A stretch of DNA of 64,000 bases, taken from contig NZ_VSSB01000001.1 in assembly GCF_008122505.1 (NCBI RefSeq), forward strand, positions 1-64,000. The letters are read 5' to 3'. Below, in pieces: positions 38,795 to 47,453 of the stretch (position 1 is the first letter of the stretch; every line of letters starts with the position of its first letter). A model generated the notes under the pieces. The model was not told the origin of the DNA and made no database searches. It worked only from the letters and a program-made list of their open reading frames with translations. The position numbers and the translations under genes were made by a program. The stretch is from Agromyces mariniharenae (lineage in GTDB: Bacteria; Actinomycetota; Actinomycetes; Actinomycetales; Microbacteriaceae).

Positions 38795-40329
38795 CCGCAG
38801 CGCTCCTCGATCAGACCCGCGCGCTGCTGGATGCCGCGGCCGACGAGTACCGCGACGACCCGGCCGCCCTCTCGCAGCTCGAGGAGCACGCGACGCGGCT
38901 TCGCGACCCGCTGCGCGTCGCGTTGGCGGGCATGGTCAAGGCGGGCAAGTCGACGCTCCTGAACGCGATCATCGGCGAGGAGATCGCGCCGACGGATGCC
39001 GCGGAATGCACGAAGGTCGTCATCTGGTACCGCCACGGCACCGCGCCCCGCATCACGATGCACCTCGCGTCGGGCGCCGAGCGCACCCTGCCCGTGCGGC
39101 GCATCGAGGGTCGGCTGCAGATCGACCTCGACGGCACGCCGCACGAGGACATCGACCGGATCGTCGTCGAGTGGCCCTCGCGGCGGCTCGAGGAGGTAAC
39201 CCTCATCGACACGCCGGGCATCGCCTCGCTCTCGACCGAGATCTCGGCCCGGTCGGCGGCCTTCCTCACGCCGACCGAGTCGCCGCCCGAAGCCGACGCG
39301 ATCGTCTACCTGATGCGCCACCTGCACTCCGCCGACCTCGGGTTCCTCTCCGCATTCCACGACACCGCGGTCGGGAGATCGCGCACGGTCAACGCGATGG
39401 CGGTGCTCTCACGTGCCGACGAGATCGGCGCCGGGCGCATCGACGCCCTGCTCTCCGCGCGCACGATCGCCGAGCGCTACCGCACCGACGGCGCGCTGCG
39501 ATCGCTCGCACTCGACATCGTGCCCATCGCGGGGCTCGTCGCGCAGTCCGCCCGCACCCTGCGCGAGCACGAGTTCGAGGCGCTGCGCGAGCTCGCCCGG
39601 CTCGGCCGCGACGCACGCGAGCGCATGCTCGTGTCGGTCGACCGCTTCGTGCGGGCCGACGCGGGCATCGACGTGAGCCCCGACGCGCGGCGGAACCTGC
39701 TCGATCGGTTCGGGATGTTCGGGATCCGGATGTCGACGGTCGCGATCCGGTCGGGCTGCGACGACTCGACCGAGCTCGCCGACGAGCTGTACCGGCGCAG
39801 CGGCCTCGAGGAGCTCGTGCGGCTCGTCGGCGACCAGTTCCGCTCCCGCGCCGACGTGCTGAAGGCGCGCACCGCCCTCGCCGCGCTCGGCGCCCTCGTG
39901 CGCGACCGGCCCCGCCCCGAGGGCTCACGCCTGCCGGCCGCGATCGAGCGGCTCGAGTCGAACGCGCACGAGCTCCGCGAGCTCGCGCTCCTGTCGACGG
40001 CTCGCACGACCGGCCTCGACCTGCCGCCCGACGAGGCCGCAGCGGCCGAGCGGCTCATCGGCGGCGCGGGCACGTCGCCCGAGCGACGCCTCGGGCTCCC
40101 CGACGGCGTCGGCGCCGACGAGGTGCGGGCGGCCGCGATGACCGCGCTGGGGCGCTGGCGGGCGCTGGCCGGCAGTCCGCTGCTCGATCGTGCCTCGGCG
40201 GAGGCCTGCGACATCGTGACCCGCTCGTGCGAGGCGCTCGTGGTCGCGACGGCGCCCGCGTCAGTCGAGCGTCGCCAACTGCGCCTCGTCCTTCATCCGG
40301 AACCACCGGTGGGCGGAGGGGGCGAGTGA
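38791..40329 (+). CDS. IniC-like dynamin-family GTPase
   Basis: A 512-residue partner GTPase. G1 GMVKAGKST (47-55) and G3 DTPG (140-143) are intact; the usual G4 (N/T)KxD is replaced by SRAD in AVLSRADEIG, so nucleotide specificity may differ. It is shorter than its neighbour and lacks the hydrophobic paddle, as mycobacterial IniC does compared with IniA. GTG start overlapping the previous stop. Its last 69 bp overlap the 3' end of a convergent gene, which is unusually long for this window. Confidence 0.87.
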   Translation: MTAALLDQTRALLDAAADEYRDDPAALSQLEEHATRLRDPLRVALAGMVKAGKSTLLNAIIGEEIAPTDAAECTKVVIWYRHGTAPRITMHLASGAERTLPVRRIEGRLQIDLDGTPHEDIDRIVVEWPSRRLEEVTLIDTPGIASLSTEISARSAAFLTPTESPPEADAIVYLMRHLHSADLGFLSAFHDTAVGRSRTVNAMAVLSRADEIGAGRIDALLSARTIAERYRTDGALRSLALDIVPIAGLVAQSARTLREHEFEALRELARLGRDARERMLVSVDRFVRADAGIDVSPDARRNLLDRFGMFGIRMSTVAIRSGCDDSTELADELYRRSGLEELVRLVGDQFRSRADVLKARTALAALGALVRDRPRPEGSRLPAAIERLESNAHELRELALLSTARTTGLDLPPDEAAAAERLIGGAGTSPERRLGLPDGVGADEVRAAAMTALGRWRALAGSPLLDRASAEACDIVTRSCEALVVATAPASVERRQLRLVLHPEPPVGGGGE

Positions 40330-40974
40330 GCACACCCACGCGGCGAATGCGACGACGAACCCCCCGACGAGCAGGAGCTGCACCGGCACGGCCAGGTCGC
40401 CGACCGCGAGGAACGCCGACCCCATGAGCACCACGCCGGCCTGGAGCGCCAGCGCGATCAGCAGCAGCCACCTCGCGCCGCCGCGACGGTTCATCATGAA
40501 CGCGAGCAGCGCCGCCTCGACGGCCACGACGACGCCCATCCCGGCGAGGCTCGCCCAGTAGACGACGTCGACGATGGCGCCGACCTCCGACTCGTCGTAC
40601 GTCGGCGACAGGCGCCCGATCACCTCGGTCAGCTCGGTCGTGACGGCCCCGTGCGAGAGGAAGGCGAGGAGCACGCCGACCGCGCCGAGCACGAAGCTCA
40701 GAAGCCAGAGCGACCGCGACGTGCGGATCGACCGCGGCGGCGGGAGCGGGCGCAGCACGGGCGGCTTCGTTCGGTCGGACATGACCGGTCGTGCCGGCGG
40801 CGGCACCGCGTCGGGGTCGTCGTCGGGCACGAGCGGGCGGTAGCGCGGGTCGTCGGGATCGGTCTCCCGCTCGATCGCGGCATGGTGCGTCGGCCCGCGC
40901 GACCCGTCATCGGCCCCCTCGACGTCGTGCTCCGGATGCCGCGACTCGCCGTCCCCGATGGACCTGTCCCCCAT
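40261..40974 (-). CDS. four-helix membrane protein, function unknown
   Basis: A 237-residue protein. Residues 1-85 are acidic and proline-rich (DPDDPRYRPLVPDDDPDAVPP), followed by four hydrophobic helices at about 87-106, 130-155, 165-187 and 192-212. No enzyme motif. It ends inside the IniC-like gene (69-bp antisense overlap), so expression of one could affect the other. It may belong with the sseB/his genes upstream on the same strand, 30 bp away. Confidence 0.75.
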   Translation of the reverse strand: MGDRSIGDGESRHPEHDVEGADDGSRGPTHHAAIERETDPDDPRYRPLVPDDDPDAVPPPARPVMSDRTKPPVLRPLPPPRSIRTSRSLWLLSFVLGAVGVLLAFLSHGAVTTELTEVIGRLSPTYDESEVGAIVDVVYWASLAGMGVVVAVEAALLAFMMNRRGGARWLLLIALALQAGVVLMGSAFLAVGDLAVPVQLLLVGGFVVAFAAWVCSLAPSAHRWFRMKDEAQLATLD

Positions 40975-41004
40975 GAGCGCCAGCCTACGGCAGCGCGGTC
41001 GCGG

Positions 41005-41871
41005 TCACGCGGAGGCGTCGCCGACGCCGTCGGCCGGGCCGACGAGCCGCACCGCGAGCGAGTCCACGAGCGTCGCGATCGCGTCGTCGGCGGCCCATCT
41101 CGCGGCCAGGCGCTGCAGCACGGCGTCGAGCTCGGCGCGGGTGAGCCCGCCGACGAGCTCGAGGCGCACCACGAGCTCGGGGCCCGCGAGCCGCGCGCCC
41201 GGATCCCCGGCGGACAGCTCGACGCCGAGCACGGCCAGCTCCGTGCCGATCGACCGCTCGAACGCGGCCTGCACCACGTCGGACTCGAACGGCGGCGTCC
41301 ACGCCTGCGACTGGGCGACGGCCCAGACGGCCGGCCGCCGGAGCACGAACTCGCCTGCGGAGCCCGGGTCGAGCACCACCAGGTCGGTGCCGTCGTCGGC
41401 CGCGGCGAGCGCGACGCGCACCCCGTCGGCGGGCACGGGCCGGGCGACCGGGTTCCACGCCGACATCGCGTCGACCGAGGCGAACACGGGCAGGACGCGA
41501 CGTCCACCAGGGCCCTCGACCGTGACGATCGAGAGCTCCTGGCTCTTGTCGACCGCGAGGCCGCCCGCGCCGACCTCCGCGCCGCCGTCGCCGAGGTCGG
41601 CGAGGAGCGGGATCAGCAGGCGCGCGGGCCCGAACGCGGCGACCACCTCCGCCTGCCCGCCCTCGCCCGCGCGGAAGCGGCGGACGGCGGCGGCGAGCGC
41701 CTCGGGCGCGCGTCCGTCGTCGGCGGCGTGCGGATTGGGCTGGAACGAGCGTCCGGCCCACGGCACGCCGGCGGAGTCGGTCGCGGCCGGGTCGTGGCGG
41801 ACGGCGTCGTCGTCACGGCCGGCGGACGCGGCATCCGCCCGCCCGTCGACGGGGTCAGCGGCCGGCGACAT
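41005..41871 (-). CDS. SseB-like N-terminal domain protein
   Basis: A 288-residue cytoplasmic protein with the SseB N-terminal pattern ([38 protein letters not shown]). The first 60 residues are disordered and acidic. Function unknown; genes of this kind often sit next to hisA/priA in actinobacteria. It overlaps the hisA stop by 17 nt. Confidence 0.82.
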   Translation of the reverse strand: MSPAADPVDGRADAASAGRDDDAVRHDPAATDSAGVPWAGRSFQPNPHAADDGRAPEALAAAVRRFRAGEGGQAEVVAAFGPARLLIPLLADLGDGGAEVGAGGLAVDKSQELSIVTVEGPGGRRVLPVFASVDAMSAWNPVARPVPADGVRVALAAADDGTDLVVLDPGSAGEFVLRRPAVWAVAQSQAWTPPFESDVVQAAFERSIGTELAVLGVELSAGDPGARLAGPELVVRLELVGGLTRAELDAVLQRLAARWAADDAIATLVDSLAVRLVGPADGVGDASA

Positions 41872-42601
41872 CCAGGGCCTCGGCCAGCGTGAACGCGCCC
41901 GCGTAGAGCGCCTTGCCGACGATCGAACCCTCGAGCCCGAGCGGCACGAGCTCGCGAAGCGCCGCGATGTCGTCGAGGCTGGAGACGCCGCCGGAGGCCA
42001 CGACAGGCCGGTGCGTGCGATCCATGATCTGGCGCAGCAGGTCGAGGTTCGGGCCCTGCAGCGTGCCGTCCTTGGTGACGTCGGTCACGACGTAGCGAGC
42101 GGCGCCCGCCTCCTCGAGGCGGTCCATGACCTGCCAGAGGTCGCCGCCGTCCTTCGTCCAGCCGCGGGCCGCGAGGGTCGTGCCGCGCACGTCGAGGCCG
42201 ACGGCGATGGCCTCGCCGTACTGGGCGATGACGGATGCCGCCCACTCGGGGTTCTCGAGCGCCGCGGTGCCGAGGTTGATGCGCTTCGCGCCGATCTCGA
42301 GCGCGTGCTCGAGCGACGCGTCGTCGCGGATGCCGCCGGACAGCTCGACGTTCACCCCGCGCACCTGGCGGATGACCTTCTTCAGGATGCCCGCGTTGGA
42401 GCCGCGGCCGAAGGCGGCGTCGAGGTCGACGAGGTGGATCCACTCCGCCCCCTGGTCGGCCCAGTCGGCGGCCGCGTCGACCGGGTCGCCGTAGTTCGTC
42501 TCGGTGCCGGCCTCGCCCTTCGTCAGGCGGACGGCCTTGCCCCCCGCGACGTCGACTGCCGGAAGCAGCACGAGACGGGGGGTCTTGTTGAACTCACTCA
42601 T
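41855..42601 (-). CDS. priA: phosphoribosyl isomerase (HisA/PriA)
   Basis: TIM-barrel enzyme isomerising ProFAR in histidine synthesis; in many actinobacteria it also serves tryptophan synthesis (PriA). The 248-residue protein has [21 protein letters not shown] with catalytic Asp, ELSGGIRDD and [14 protein letters not shown] with the second Asp. ATG 42601 after GAGGACA fits the family start; an upstream GTG in frame is less likely. Dual activity cannot be proved from the sequence. A TAGGAT -10 box lies upstream, so it may have its own promoter. Confidence 0.93.
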   Translation of the reverse strand: MSEFNKTPRLVLLPAVDVAGGKAVRLTKGEAGTETNYGDPVDAAADWADQGAEWIHLVDLDAAFGRGSNAGILKKVIRQVRGVNVELSGGIRDDASLEHALEIGAKRINLGTAALENPEWAASVIAQYGEAIAVGLDVRGTTLAARGWTKDGGDLWQVMDRLEEAGAARYVVTDVTKDGTLQGPNLDLLRQIMDRTHRPVVASGGVSSLDDIAALRELVPLGLEGSIVGKALYAGAFTLAEALDVAGR

Positions 42602-42721
42602 CACTGTCCTCGTATCGGTGGCTGTGAGGCACCACAGCGGCACAGTCACAGCATCCTAGTCGGGTCGCGCGCCGGCGGCCCGTGGATGACGCCCCCCGCC
42701 GGCCCCGGTGCGCCCCGCAGG

Positions 42722-43360
42722 TCAGCCGAGCGTGCCCAGCCAGTTCGCGAGCAGCCGGATGCCGGCCTCGGACGACTTCTCGGGGTGGAACTGCGTCGCC
42801 GACAGCGGGCCGTTCTCGACCGCCGCGAGGAACGGGCCGCCGTGCTCCGACCAGGTCAGCCTCGGCTGCGGGAACGGCGGGACCACGTCGAGGAGCCACT
42901 CCTGCGCGGCGTAGGAGTGCACGAAGTAGAACCGCTCGTCCTCGATGCCCTCGAACAGCACGCTGCCGACGTCGGGACGCACCGTGTTCCAGCCCATGTG
43001 CGGCAGCACCGGCGACGGCAGCTCGGTCACGACGCCCGGCCATTCGCCGAGGCCCTCGGTGTCGACGCCGCGCTCGACGCCGCGGTCGAACAGCACCTGC
43101 ATGCCGACGCAGATCCCGAGCACCGGGCGCCCGCCTGCGAGCCGCCGGTCGATGATCTCGTCGCCCCGCACGGCCCGCAGCTGGTCCATGACGGCCTTGA
43201 ACGCCCCGACGCCCGGGACGACGAGCCCGTCGGCCTCCATTGCGGCGGCGCGATCCGCCGTGACCTGCACCTCGGCGCCGGCGCGTTCGAGCGCCTTCGC
43301 GGCCGAGTGGATGTTGCCCGAGCCGTAGTCGAGCAGCACCACGCGGCGCGTCGCGGTCAC
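42722..43360 (-). CDS. hisH: imidazole glycerol phosphate synthase, glutaminase subunit
   Basis: Class I glutamine amidotransferase that feeds ammonia to HisF. The 212-residue protein has the nucleophile in [11 protein letters not shown], and His/Glu in [12 protein letters not shown]. The GTG start overlaps the hisB stop by GTGA. hisF is not in the window. Confidence 0.96.
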   Translation of the reverse strand: MTATRRVVLLDYGSGNIHSAAKALERAGAEVQVTADRAAAMEADGLVVPGVGAFKAVMDQLRAVRGDEIIDRRLAGGRPVLGICVGMQVLFDRGVERGVDTEGLGEWPGVVTELPSPVLPHMGWNTVRPDVGSVLFEGIEDERFYFVHSYAAQEWLLDVVPPFPQPRLTWSEHGGPFLAAVENGPLSATQFHPEKSSEAGIRLLANWLGTLG

Positions 43361-43971
43361 AGGGCGCCCTTCGTCGACGGGATGCCGCTGACGAGCGGGT
43401 CGAGGGCCTTCGCCTGGCGGAAGGCGCGGGCGAACGCCTTGAACTCGGCCTCCGCGATGTGGTGCGGGTCGCGCCCGGCGAGCACGTTGACGTGGACCGT
43501 GAGGCCCGCGTTGAACGCGATCGCCTCGAACACGTGGCGCACCATGGAGCCCGTGAAGTGGCCGCCGATGAGGTGGAACTCGAATCCGGCGGGCTCCCCC
43601 GTGTGCACCAGGAACGGGCGGCCCGAGATGTCGACCACGGCCTGCGCGAGCGCCTCGTCGAGCGGCACGAGCGCGTCGCCGTAGCGGGAGATGCCCCGCT
43701 TGTCGTCGAGGGCCTCGCGGATCGCCTGGCCGAGCACGATGCCGACGTCCTCCACGGTGTGGTGCACGTCGATCTCGATGTCGCCGCGGGCGCGCACGGT
43801 GAGGTCGGTGAGCGAGTGCTTCGCGAACGCGGTGAGCAGGTGGTCGTAGAACGGCACCGTGGTCTCGATGTCGCTACTGCCCGAGCCGTCGAGGTTCAGC
43901 GACAGGTCGATGCTGGACTCGCTCGTCTCGCGCTGCACGCGTGCGGTGCGCGGGGCGCCGGGAGTGGTCAT
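43357..43971 (-). CDS. hisB: imidazoleglycerol-phosphate dehydratase
   Basis: Mn-dependent dehydratase, 204 residues, with both histidine motifs [11 protein letters not shown] and [14 protein letters not shown] and the [11 protein letters not shown] segment. Monofunctional type (no phosphatase half). TAGGAT lies 6 nt before the ATG, so a separate leaderless transcript is possible despite the short gap to hisC. Confidence 0.96.
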   Translation of the reverse strand: MTTPGAPRTARVQRETSESSIDLSLNLDGSGSSDIETTVPFYDHLLTAFAKHSLTDLTVRARGDIEIDVHHTVEDVGIVLGQAIREALDDKRGISRYGDALVPLDEALAQAVVDISGRPFLVHTGEPAGFEFHLIGGHFTGSMVRHVFEAIAFNAGLTVHVNVLAGRDPHHIAEAEFKAFARAFRQAKALDPLVSGIPSTKGAL

Positions 43972-44032
43972 GTCGTCATCCTATTCGGGCGCGCTGGGCG
44001 CTCGTCGGGGCGCGAGGTGCGCCGGTCGTGGG

Positions 44033-45124
44033 TCAGGAGGCCGCGGTGGCGGGCGCGAAGACCGCGATCGCCTCGAGGAACGCGCTCGTCTCGGCCTCGG
44101 TGCCCGCGGTCACGCGGAGGCAGCCGGGCAGGCCGATCTCGCGGATCAGGATGCCGCGGTCGAGCAGCGCCTGGAACACGGCGTGCGGGTCGTCGACGCC
44201 GCCGAAGAGCACGAAGTTCGATCCGCTGCGATAGGGGTGGAAGCCGAGTCGGGCCAGCTCGGTCGAGATCCGCTCGCGCTGCGCGCGGATCTCGCCGACC
44301 ATGGCGAGCATCTCGTCCGAGTGCGCCAGGGCGCCGAGCGCGGCGGCCTGCGTCAGCGCCGAGAGGTGGTACGGCAGGCGCACGAGGCGGAGCGCGTCGA
44401 TGACGGCGGGATCCGCGGCGAGGTAGCCGACCCGCGCGCCCGCGAAGGCGAACGCCTTGCTCATGGTGCGCGACACGAGCAGCCGGGGCCGGCCCTCGAG
44501 CAGTGTCAGTGCGCTCGCGGTGCCGGGATCGGCGAACTCGATGTACGCCTCGTCGACCACGACGATGCCGCGCGCGGCATCCGCCACCGCGGTGATGGTC
44601 TCGAGGGAGAGCGGCGTGCCCGTGGGGTTGTTCGGTGCGCAGAGCAGCACGATGTCGGGGTCGTGCTCGCGCACCGCGGCCACGGCGGTCTCGGGCGAGA
44701 GCTCGAACTCGTCGTCGCGGCCGGCCGTGATCCACTCGGTGCCGGTGCCCGACGCGAGCAGCCCGTACATGGAGTACGTCGGGGCGAAGCCGAGCACGCT
44801 GCGACCGGGTCCGCCGAAGGCCTGCAGGATGTGCTGGAGCACCTCGTTCGAGCCGTTCGCCGCCCAGATGCGGTCGATGTCGAGGTCGTGCCCGAGGTAG
44901 TCCGCGAGCGCGCGTCGGAGCGCCGTGAACTCGCGGTCGGGATACCGATTGAGGCTGAGGATCGCCGCGGCGACCCGGGCGACGATGTCGTGCGCGACGT
45001 CCTCGGGGATCGGATGCGTGTTCTCGTTGACGTTGAGCGCGACCGGGACCGACTTCTGCGGCGCGCCGTAGGGCGTGCGCCCGCGCAGGTCGTCGCGGAT
45101 GGGCAGGTCGTCGAGGCTCGTCAC
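44033..45124 (-). CDS. hisC: histidinol-phosphate aminotransferase
   Basis: PLP enzyme of histidine synthesis, 363 residues. NENTHPIPEDV, WAANGSNEVLQHI, APNNPTGTPL, VVDEAYIEF and the PLP lysine in SRTMSKAFAFAGARVGYL are all present. GTG start with TAGCAT 6 nt upstream, a leaderless layout. hisD, usually just before hisC, is absent here. Confidence 0.95.
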   Translation of the reverse strand: MTSLDDLPIRDDLRGRTPYGAPQKSVPVALNVNENTHPIPEDVAHDIVARVAAAILSLNRYPDREFTALRRALADYLGHDLDIDRIWAANGSNEVLQHILQAFGGPGRSVLGFAPTYSMYGLLASGTGTEWITAGRDDEFELSPETAVAAVREHDPDIVLLCAPNNPTGTPLSLETITAVADAARGIVVVDEAYIEFADPGTASALTLLEGRPRLLVSRTMSKAFAFAGARVGYLAADPAVIDALRLVRLPYHLSALTQAAALGALAHSDEMLAMVGEIRAQRERISTELARLGFHPYRSGSNFVLFGGVDDPHAVFQALLDRGILIREIGLPGCLRVTAGTEAETSAFLEAIAVFAPATAAS

Positions 45125-45170
45125 CCGTCCATGCTAGCCACGGGCTCACGCGCGCCCCGCGGCCGTGACG

Positions 45171-45539
45171 TCATGGGACGACCGGGAGGGCGAGCCGCTG
45201 CCCCGGCTCGACGACCGCGTCGTCGAGGCCGTTGAGGCGGATGATCTCGTCGATGAGGACGCGCGGGTCGCCCTCGGGCGCGAGCGACTCGGCGATGGCC
45301 CAGAGCGAGTCGCCCTGGCCGATCGTGACGTACTCGAACGAGGAGGCCGGCGCCGACGAGCCGCCGTCGGCGGCTGCACCACCCGAACCGAGGACGGTGA
45401 CGAGCGCCCAGACGACGAGCGGCAGGGACGCCAGCGCGGTGAAGACGATGCGCCCCCGGCGCGTGAGTCGGAGCCGCGTCGCCGTGCGCGGTGCCGACTC
45501 CACCGTCATCGTGCGGGTCGGGACGATCGCTGCGCTCAT
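45171..45539 (-). CDS. LysM-domain membrane protein, YneA/DivS-type SOS division inhibitor candidate
   Basis: A 122-residue protein with one helix (about 32-55, [20 protein letters not shown]), a Gly/Ser linker and a LysM domain (residues about 70-120: [14 protein letters not shown] ... [15 protein letters not shown]) outside the membrane. An AGGAGG ribosome site precedes ATG 45539. It is divergent from lexA, and a LexA-type palindrome fills its promoter spacer, as for YneA of Bacillus and DivS of Corynebacterium, which stop division during DNA damage. The role is inferred from context and architecture. Confidence 0.85.
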   Translation of the reverse strand: MSAAIVPTRTMTVESAPRTATRLRLTRRGRIVFTALASLPLVVWALVTVLGSGGAAADGGSSAPASSFEYVTIGQGDSLWAIAESLAPEGDPRVLIDEIIRLNGLDDAVVEPGQRLALPVVP

Positions 45540-45606
45540 GTCACACCTCCTGGACGAGTCGCATCCGACCCTCGGCCGGGAGGGCCGGATGCGAAGCTCT
45601 GTTCCG

Positions 45607-45635
45607 AATATATCTTCGAATGTTCGAAGCTGCAA
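45607..45635 (-). promoter_or_regulatory. LysM-gene promoter with LexA-type palindrome in the spacer
   Basis: On the minus strand TTGCAG (45630-45635), 17 nt, TATATT (45607-45612). The spacer is the near-palindrome CTTCGAACATTCGAAG (45614-45629). A repressor bound there would block the polymerase directly. The 13-mer TCGAACATTCGAA recurs at the lexA promoter. Confidence 0.65.
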
Positions 45636-45679
45636 GCACCCGACTCGCCGGAATGCGCCCGCGGATTCCGCGACACACT

Positions 45680-45693
45680 CGAACGAATGTTTG
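45680..45693 (+). promoter_or_regulatory. LexA box (lexA promoter)
   Basis: CGAACGAATGTTTG fits the Gram-positive consensus CGAACRNRYGTTYG at every position. It overlaps the first bases of the lexA -35 TTGCCG (45691-45696), which is 17 nt from a -10 TACAGT (45714-45719). This is the expected autoregulatory site. Confidence 0.8.
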
Positions 45694-45718
45694 CCGCACC
45701 GACATCTGCCGGATACAG

Positions 45719-45732
45719 TTTCGAATGTTCGA
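45719..45732 (+). promoter_or_regulatory. second LexA-type palindrome at lexA
   Basis: TTTCGAATGTTCGA begins right at the -10 of lexA. Its complement contains the same 13-mer (TCGAACATTCGAA) found at the LysM-gene promoter. The half-site spacing is 4 bp shorter than in the canonical box, so it may be a variant site or another protein's operator. Confidence 0.5.
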
Positions 45733-45794
45733 CCACAGTCGATCAGAGACCACCGACATCCGGTCGCGAGCGGCCGCAACGAGGGGCGGAGACC

Positions 45795-46484
45795 TTGAGC
45801 ACCGACATCGACGACGTGCGGGACCAGGGCAGGGCGCGCCGCCGCAAGAGCCTCAGCGCCAAGCAGGTCGCCATCCTCGAGGTCATCCAGCGCTCGGTGT
45901 CGAGCCGTGGCTACCCGCCGAGCATGCGCGAGATCGGCGACGCGGTCGGGCTCTCGTCGCTCTCCAGCGTCACGCACCAGCTGAACCAGCTCGAGCTGGC
46001 CGGCTACCTGCGTCGCGACCCCAACCGCCCGCGCGCCCTCGAGGTGCTCATCGAGCTGCCCGGTTCGGCCGATCGCGCGCCGTCCGCCGGTGAGCCCATC
46101 CCCGTCGGCGACGCCGCGATGGTGCCGCTCGTGGGGCGCATCGCCGCCGGCATCCCCATCACGGCCGAGCAGCAGATCGACGAGGTGTTCCCGCTCCCCC
46201 GCCAGCTCGTCGGCAAGGGCGAGCTCTTCATCCTCAAGGTCGTCGGCGACTCCATGATCGACGCCGCCATCTGCGACGGCGACTGGGTCGTCGTGCGCTC
46301 ACAGCGCACGGCGGAGAACGGCGAGATCGTCGCCGCAATGCTCGACGGCGAGGCGACGGTCAAGGTGTTCCGTCAGCGCGACGGCCATACCTGGCTGCTC
46401 CCCCGCAACAGCGCGTTCGAGCCCATCCTCGGCGACCAGGCCGAGGTGCTCGGCAAGGTCGTGGCAGTCCTGCGCACGGTCTGA
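45795..46484 (+). CDS. lexA: LexA repressor
   Basis: SOS repressor, 229 residues. N-terminal winged helix with [28 protein letters not shown] (recognition helix), cleavage site Ala-Gly in GRIAAGIPI, catalytic Ser in [11 protein letters not shown] and Lys in ATVKVFR. The start is a TTG (45795) after AGGGGCGGAGA; the next in-frame GTG would cut the conserved N-terminus. Divergent from the LysM gene. Confidence 0.96.
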   Translation: MSTDIDDVRDQGRARRRKSLSAKQVAILEVIQRSVSSRGYPPSMREIGDAVGLSSLSSVTHQLNQLELAGYLRRDPNRPRALEVLIELPGSADRAPSAGEPIPVGDAAMVPLVGRIAAGIPITAEQQIDEVFPLPRQLVGKGELFILKVVGDSMIDAAICDGDWVVVRSQRTAENGEIVAAMLDGEATVKVFRQRDGHTWLLPRNSAFEPILGDQAEVLGKVVAVLRTV

Positions 46485-46553
46485 TCCCAGCACCTGAGCC
46501 GGTGGCATTCCGGGCTCGCGCCCGATACCGCGACGGATGCCGCGACGGCGCGA

Positions 46554-47315
46554 TCAGGCGGCGGCGACCGCCGCTGCCGGCTGGGGCTGCGGCTTCGCCA
46601 CCCCGCGCAGCCAGCCGACGACCGTGTCCATGAAGCGGGCGTGGTCATCGCGGAACACGGTGTGGCCCGTACCCTCCACGGTCTCGACGGTCATGCCCTG
46701 CCGGCGCAGCTGCGCCGCGACGCGCTCGGTGATGAGCAGGCTCTTCTCCGCGAGCACGACGAGGCTCGGCGCGACGAGCCGCGCCGGCGGCACGAGCGGC
46801 CGGGTGTCGGCGAAGCCGAGGATCGTCCGTCGGTCCCAGTCCCGCAGGGTGGCCAGCTCGATGTCGACGTCGGCCGCGCTCCACTTCGGGTTCATGCGCA
46901 CGAGCGCCGAGCGCCTCGGTCGCGGCGCGACCGCGAAGAACGCCTTGAACGCCCAGCCGCGGATGCCGGTGGGGAACGAGAAGGCCGGGTCGATGTAGAT
47001 CGCAGCCCGGGGCGCCATGCGGTCGGCGACGAGGCTCGCGACGAGGCCGCCGAGCGAGTGGCCCATGACCACGTCGGGCGGACCGTCGACCAGCGGCGTC
47101 AGCGTCTCGACGACGTCGTCCGCCCAGGCGGCCGGCGAGTACCGGCGTGCACGCGGGCTGCGCCCGTGCCCGGCCAGGTCGACCGCGAGCACGCGGAAGC
47201 CGTGCTCGTGCAGTTCAGCGGTGACGCGGTGCCAGGCTCGCGAATCCGACATGATGCCGTGGATGAGCACGGCGGTCTTCGTGCCGCTGCCGGATTCGTT
47301 CACTGCGAGACGCAT
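46554..47315 (-). CDS. alpha/beta hydrolase
   Basis: A 253-residue serine hydrolase: oxyanion LIHGIMSDSRAWH, nucleophile in VMGHSLGGLVASL (near residue 87) and catalytic His in TGHTVFRDDHARF. No signal peptide, so cytoplasmic. Substrate unknown. It converges on lexA; the 69-bp gap has no clear terminator. Confidence 0.85.
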   Translation of the reverse strand: MRLAVNESGSGTKTAVLIHGIMSDSRAWHRVTAELHEHGFRVLAVDLAGHGRSPRARRYSPAAWADDVVETLTPLVDGPPDVVMGHSLGGLVASLVADRMAPRAAIYIDPAFSFPTGIRGWAFKAFFAVAPRPRRSALVRMNPKWSAADVDIELATLRDWDRRTILGFADTRPLVPPARLVAPSLVVLAEKSLLITERVAAQLRRQGMTVETVEGTGHTVFRDDHARFMDTVVGWLRGVAKPQPQPAAAVAAA

Positions 47316-47404
47316 GCGCCGACCGTACGCGACGCACCTGTGGAATCCCCCGACGACGGCCGAGGGGTTGCCACGAGCCCGTCGGTGTGCGTGCGAGACG
47401 ACGA

Positions 47405-47438
47405 GGGGCGGATGCCGCGAGCCCGCGGCATCCGCCCC
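47405..47438 (-). terminator. terminator downstream of metE
   Basis: A perfect 15-bp stem (47405-47419 with 47424-47438), loop AGCC, 15 nt past the metE stop. Both arms contain the over-represented heptamer GGATGCC/GGCATCC. Confidence 0.75.
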
Positions 47439-47453
47439 CTTCGTCGATGCCGA

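Noticed and set aside
36875..40329. Antiphage dynamin system
   Set aside because: Bacterial dynamin pairs can be defensive, but the IniB-domain gene, the LAL regulator and the absence of any nuclease, methylase or mobile element favour an envelope-stress role.
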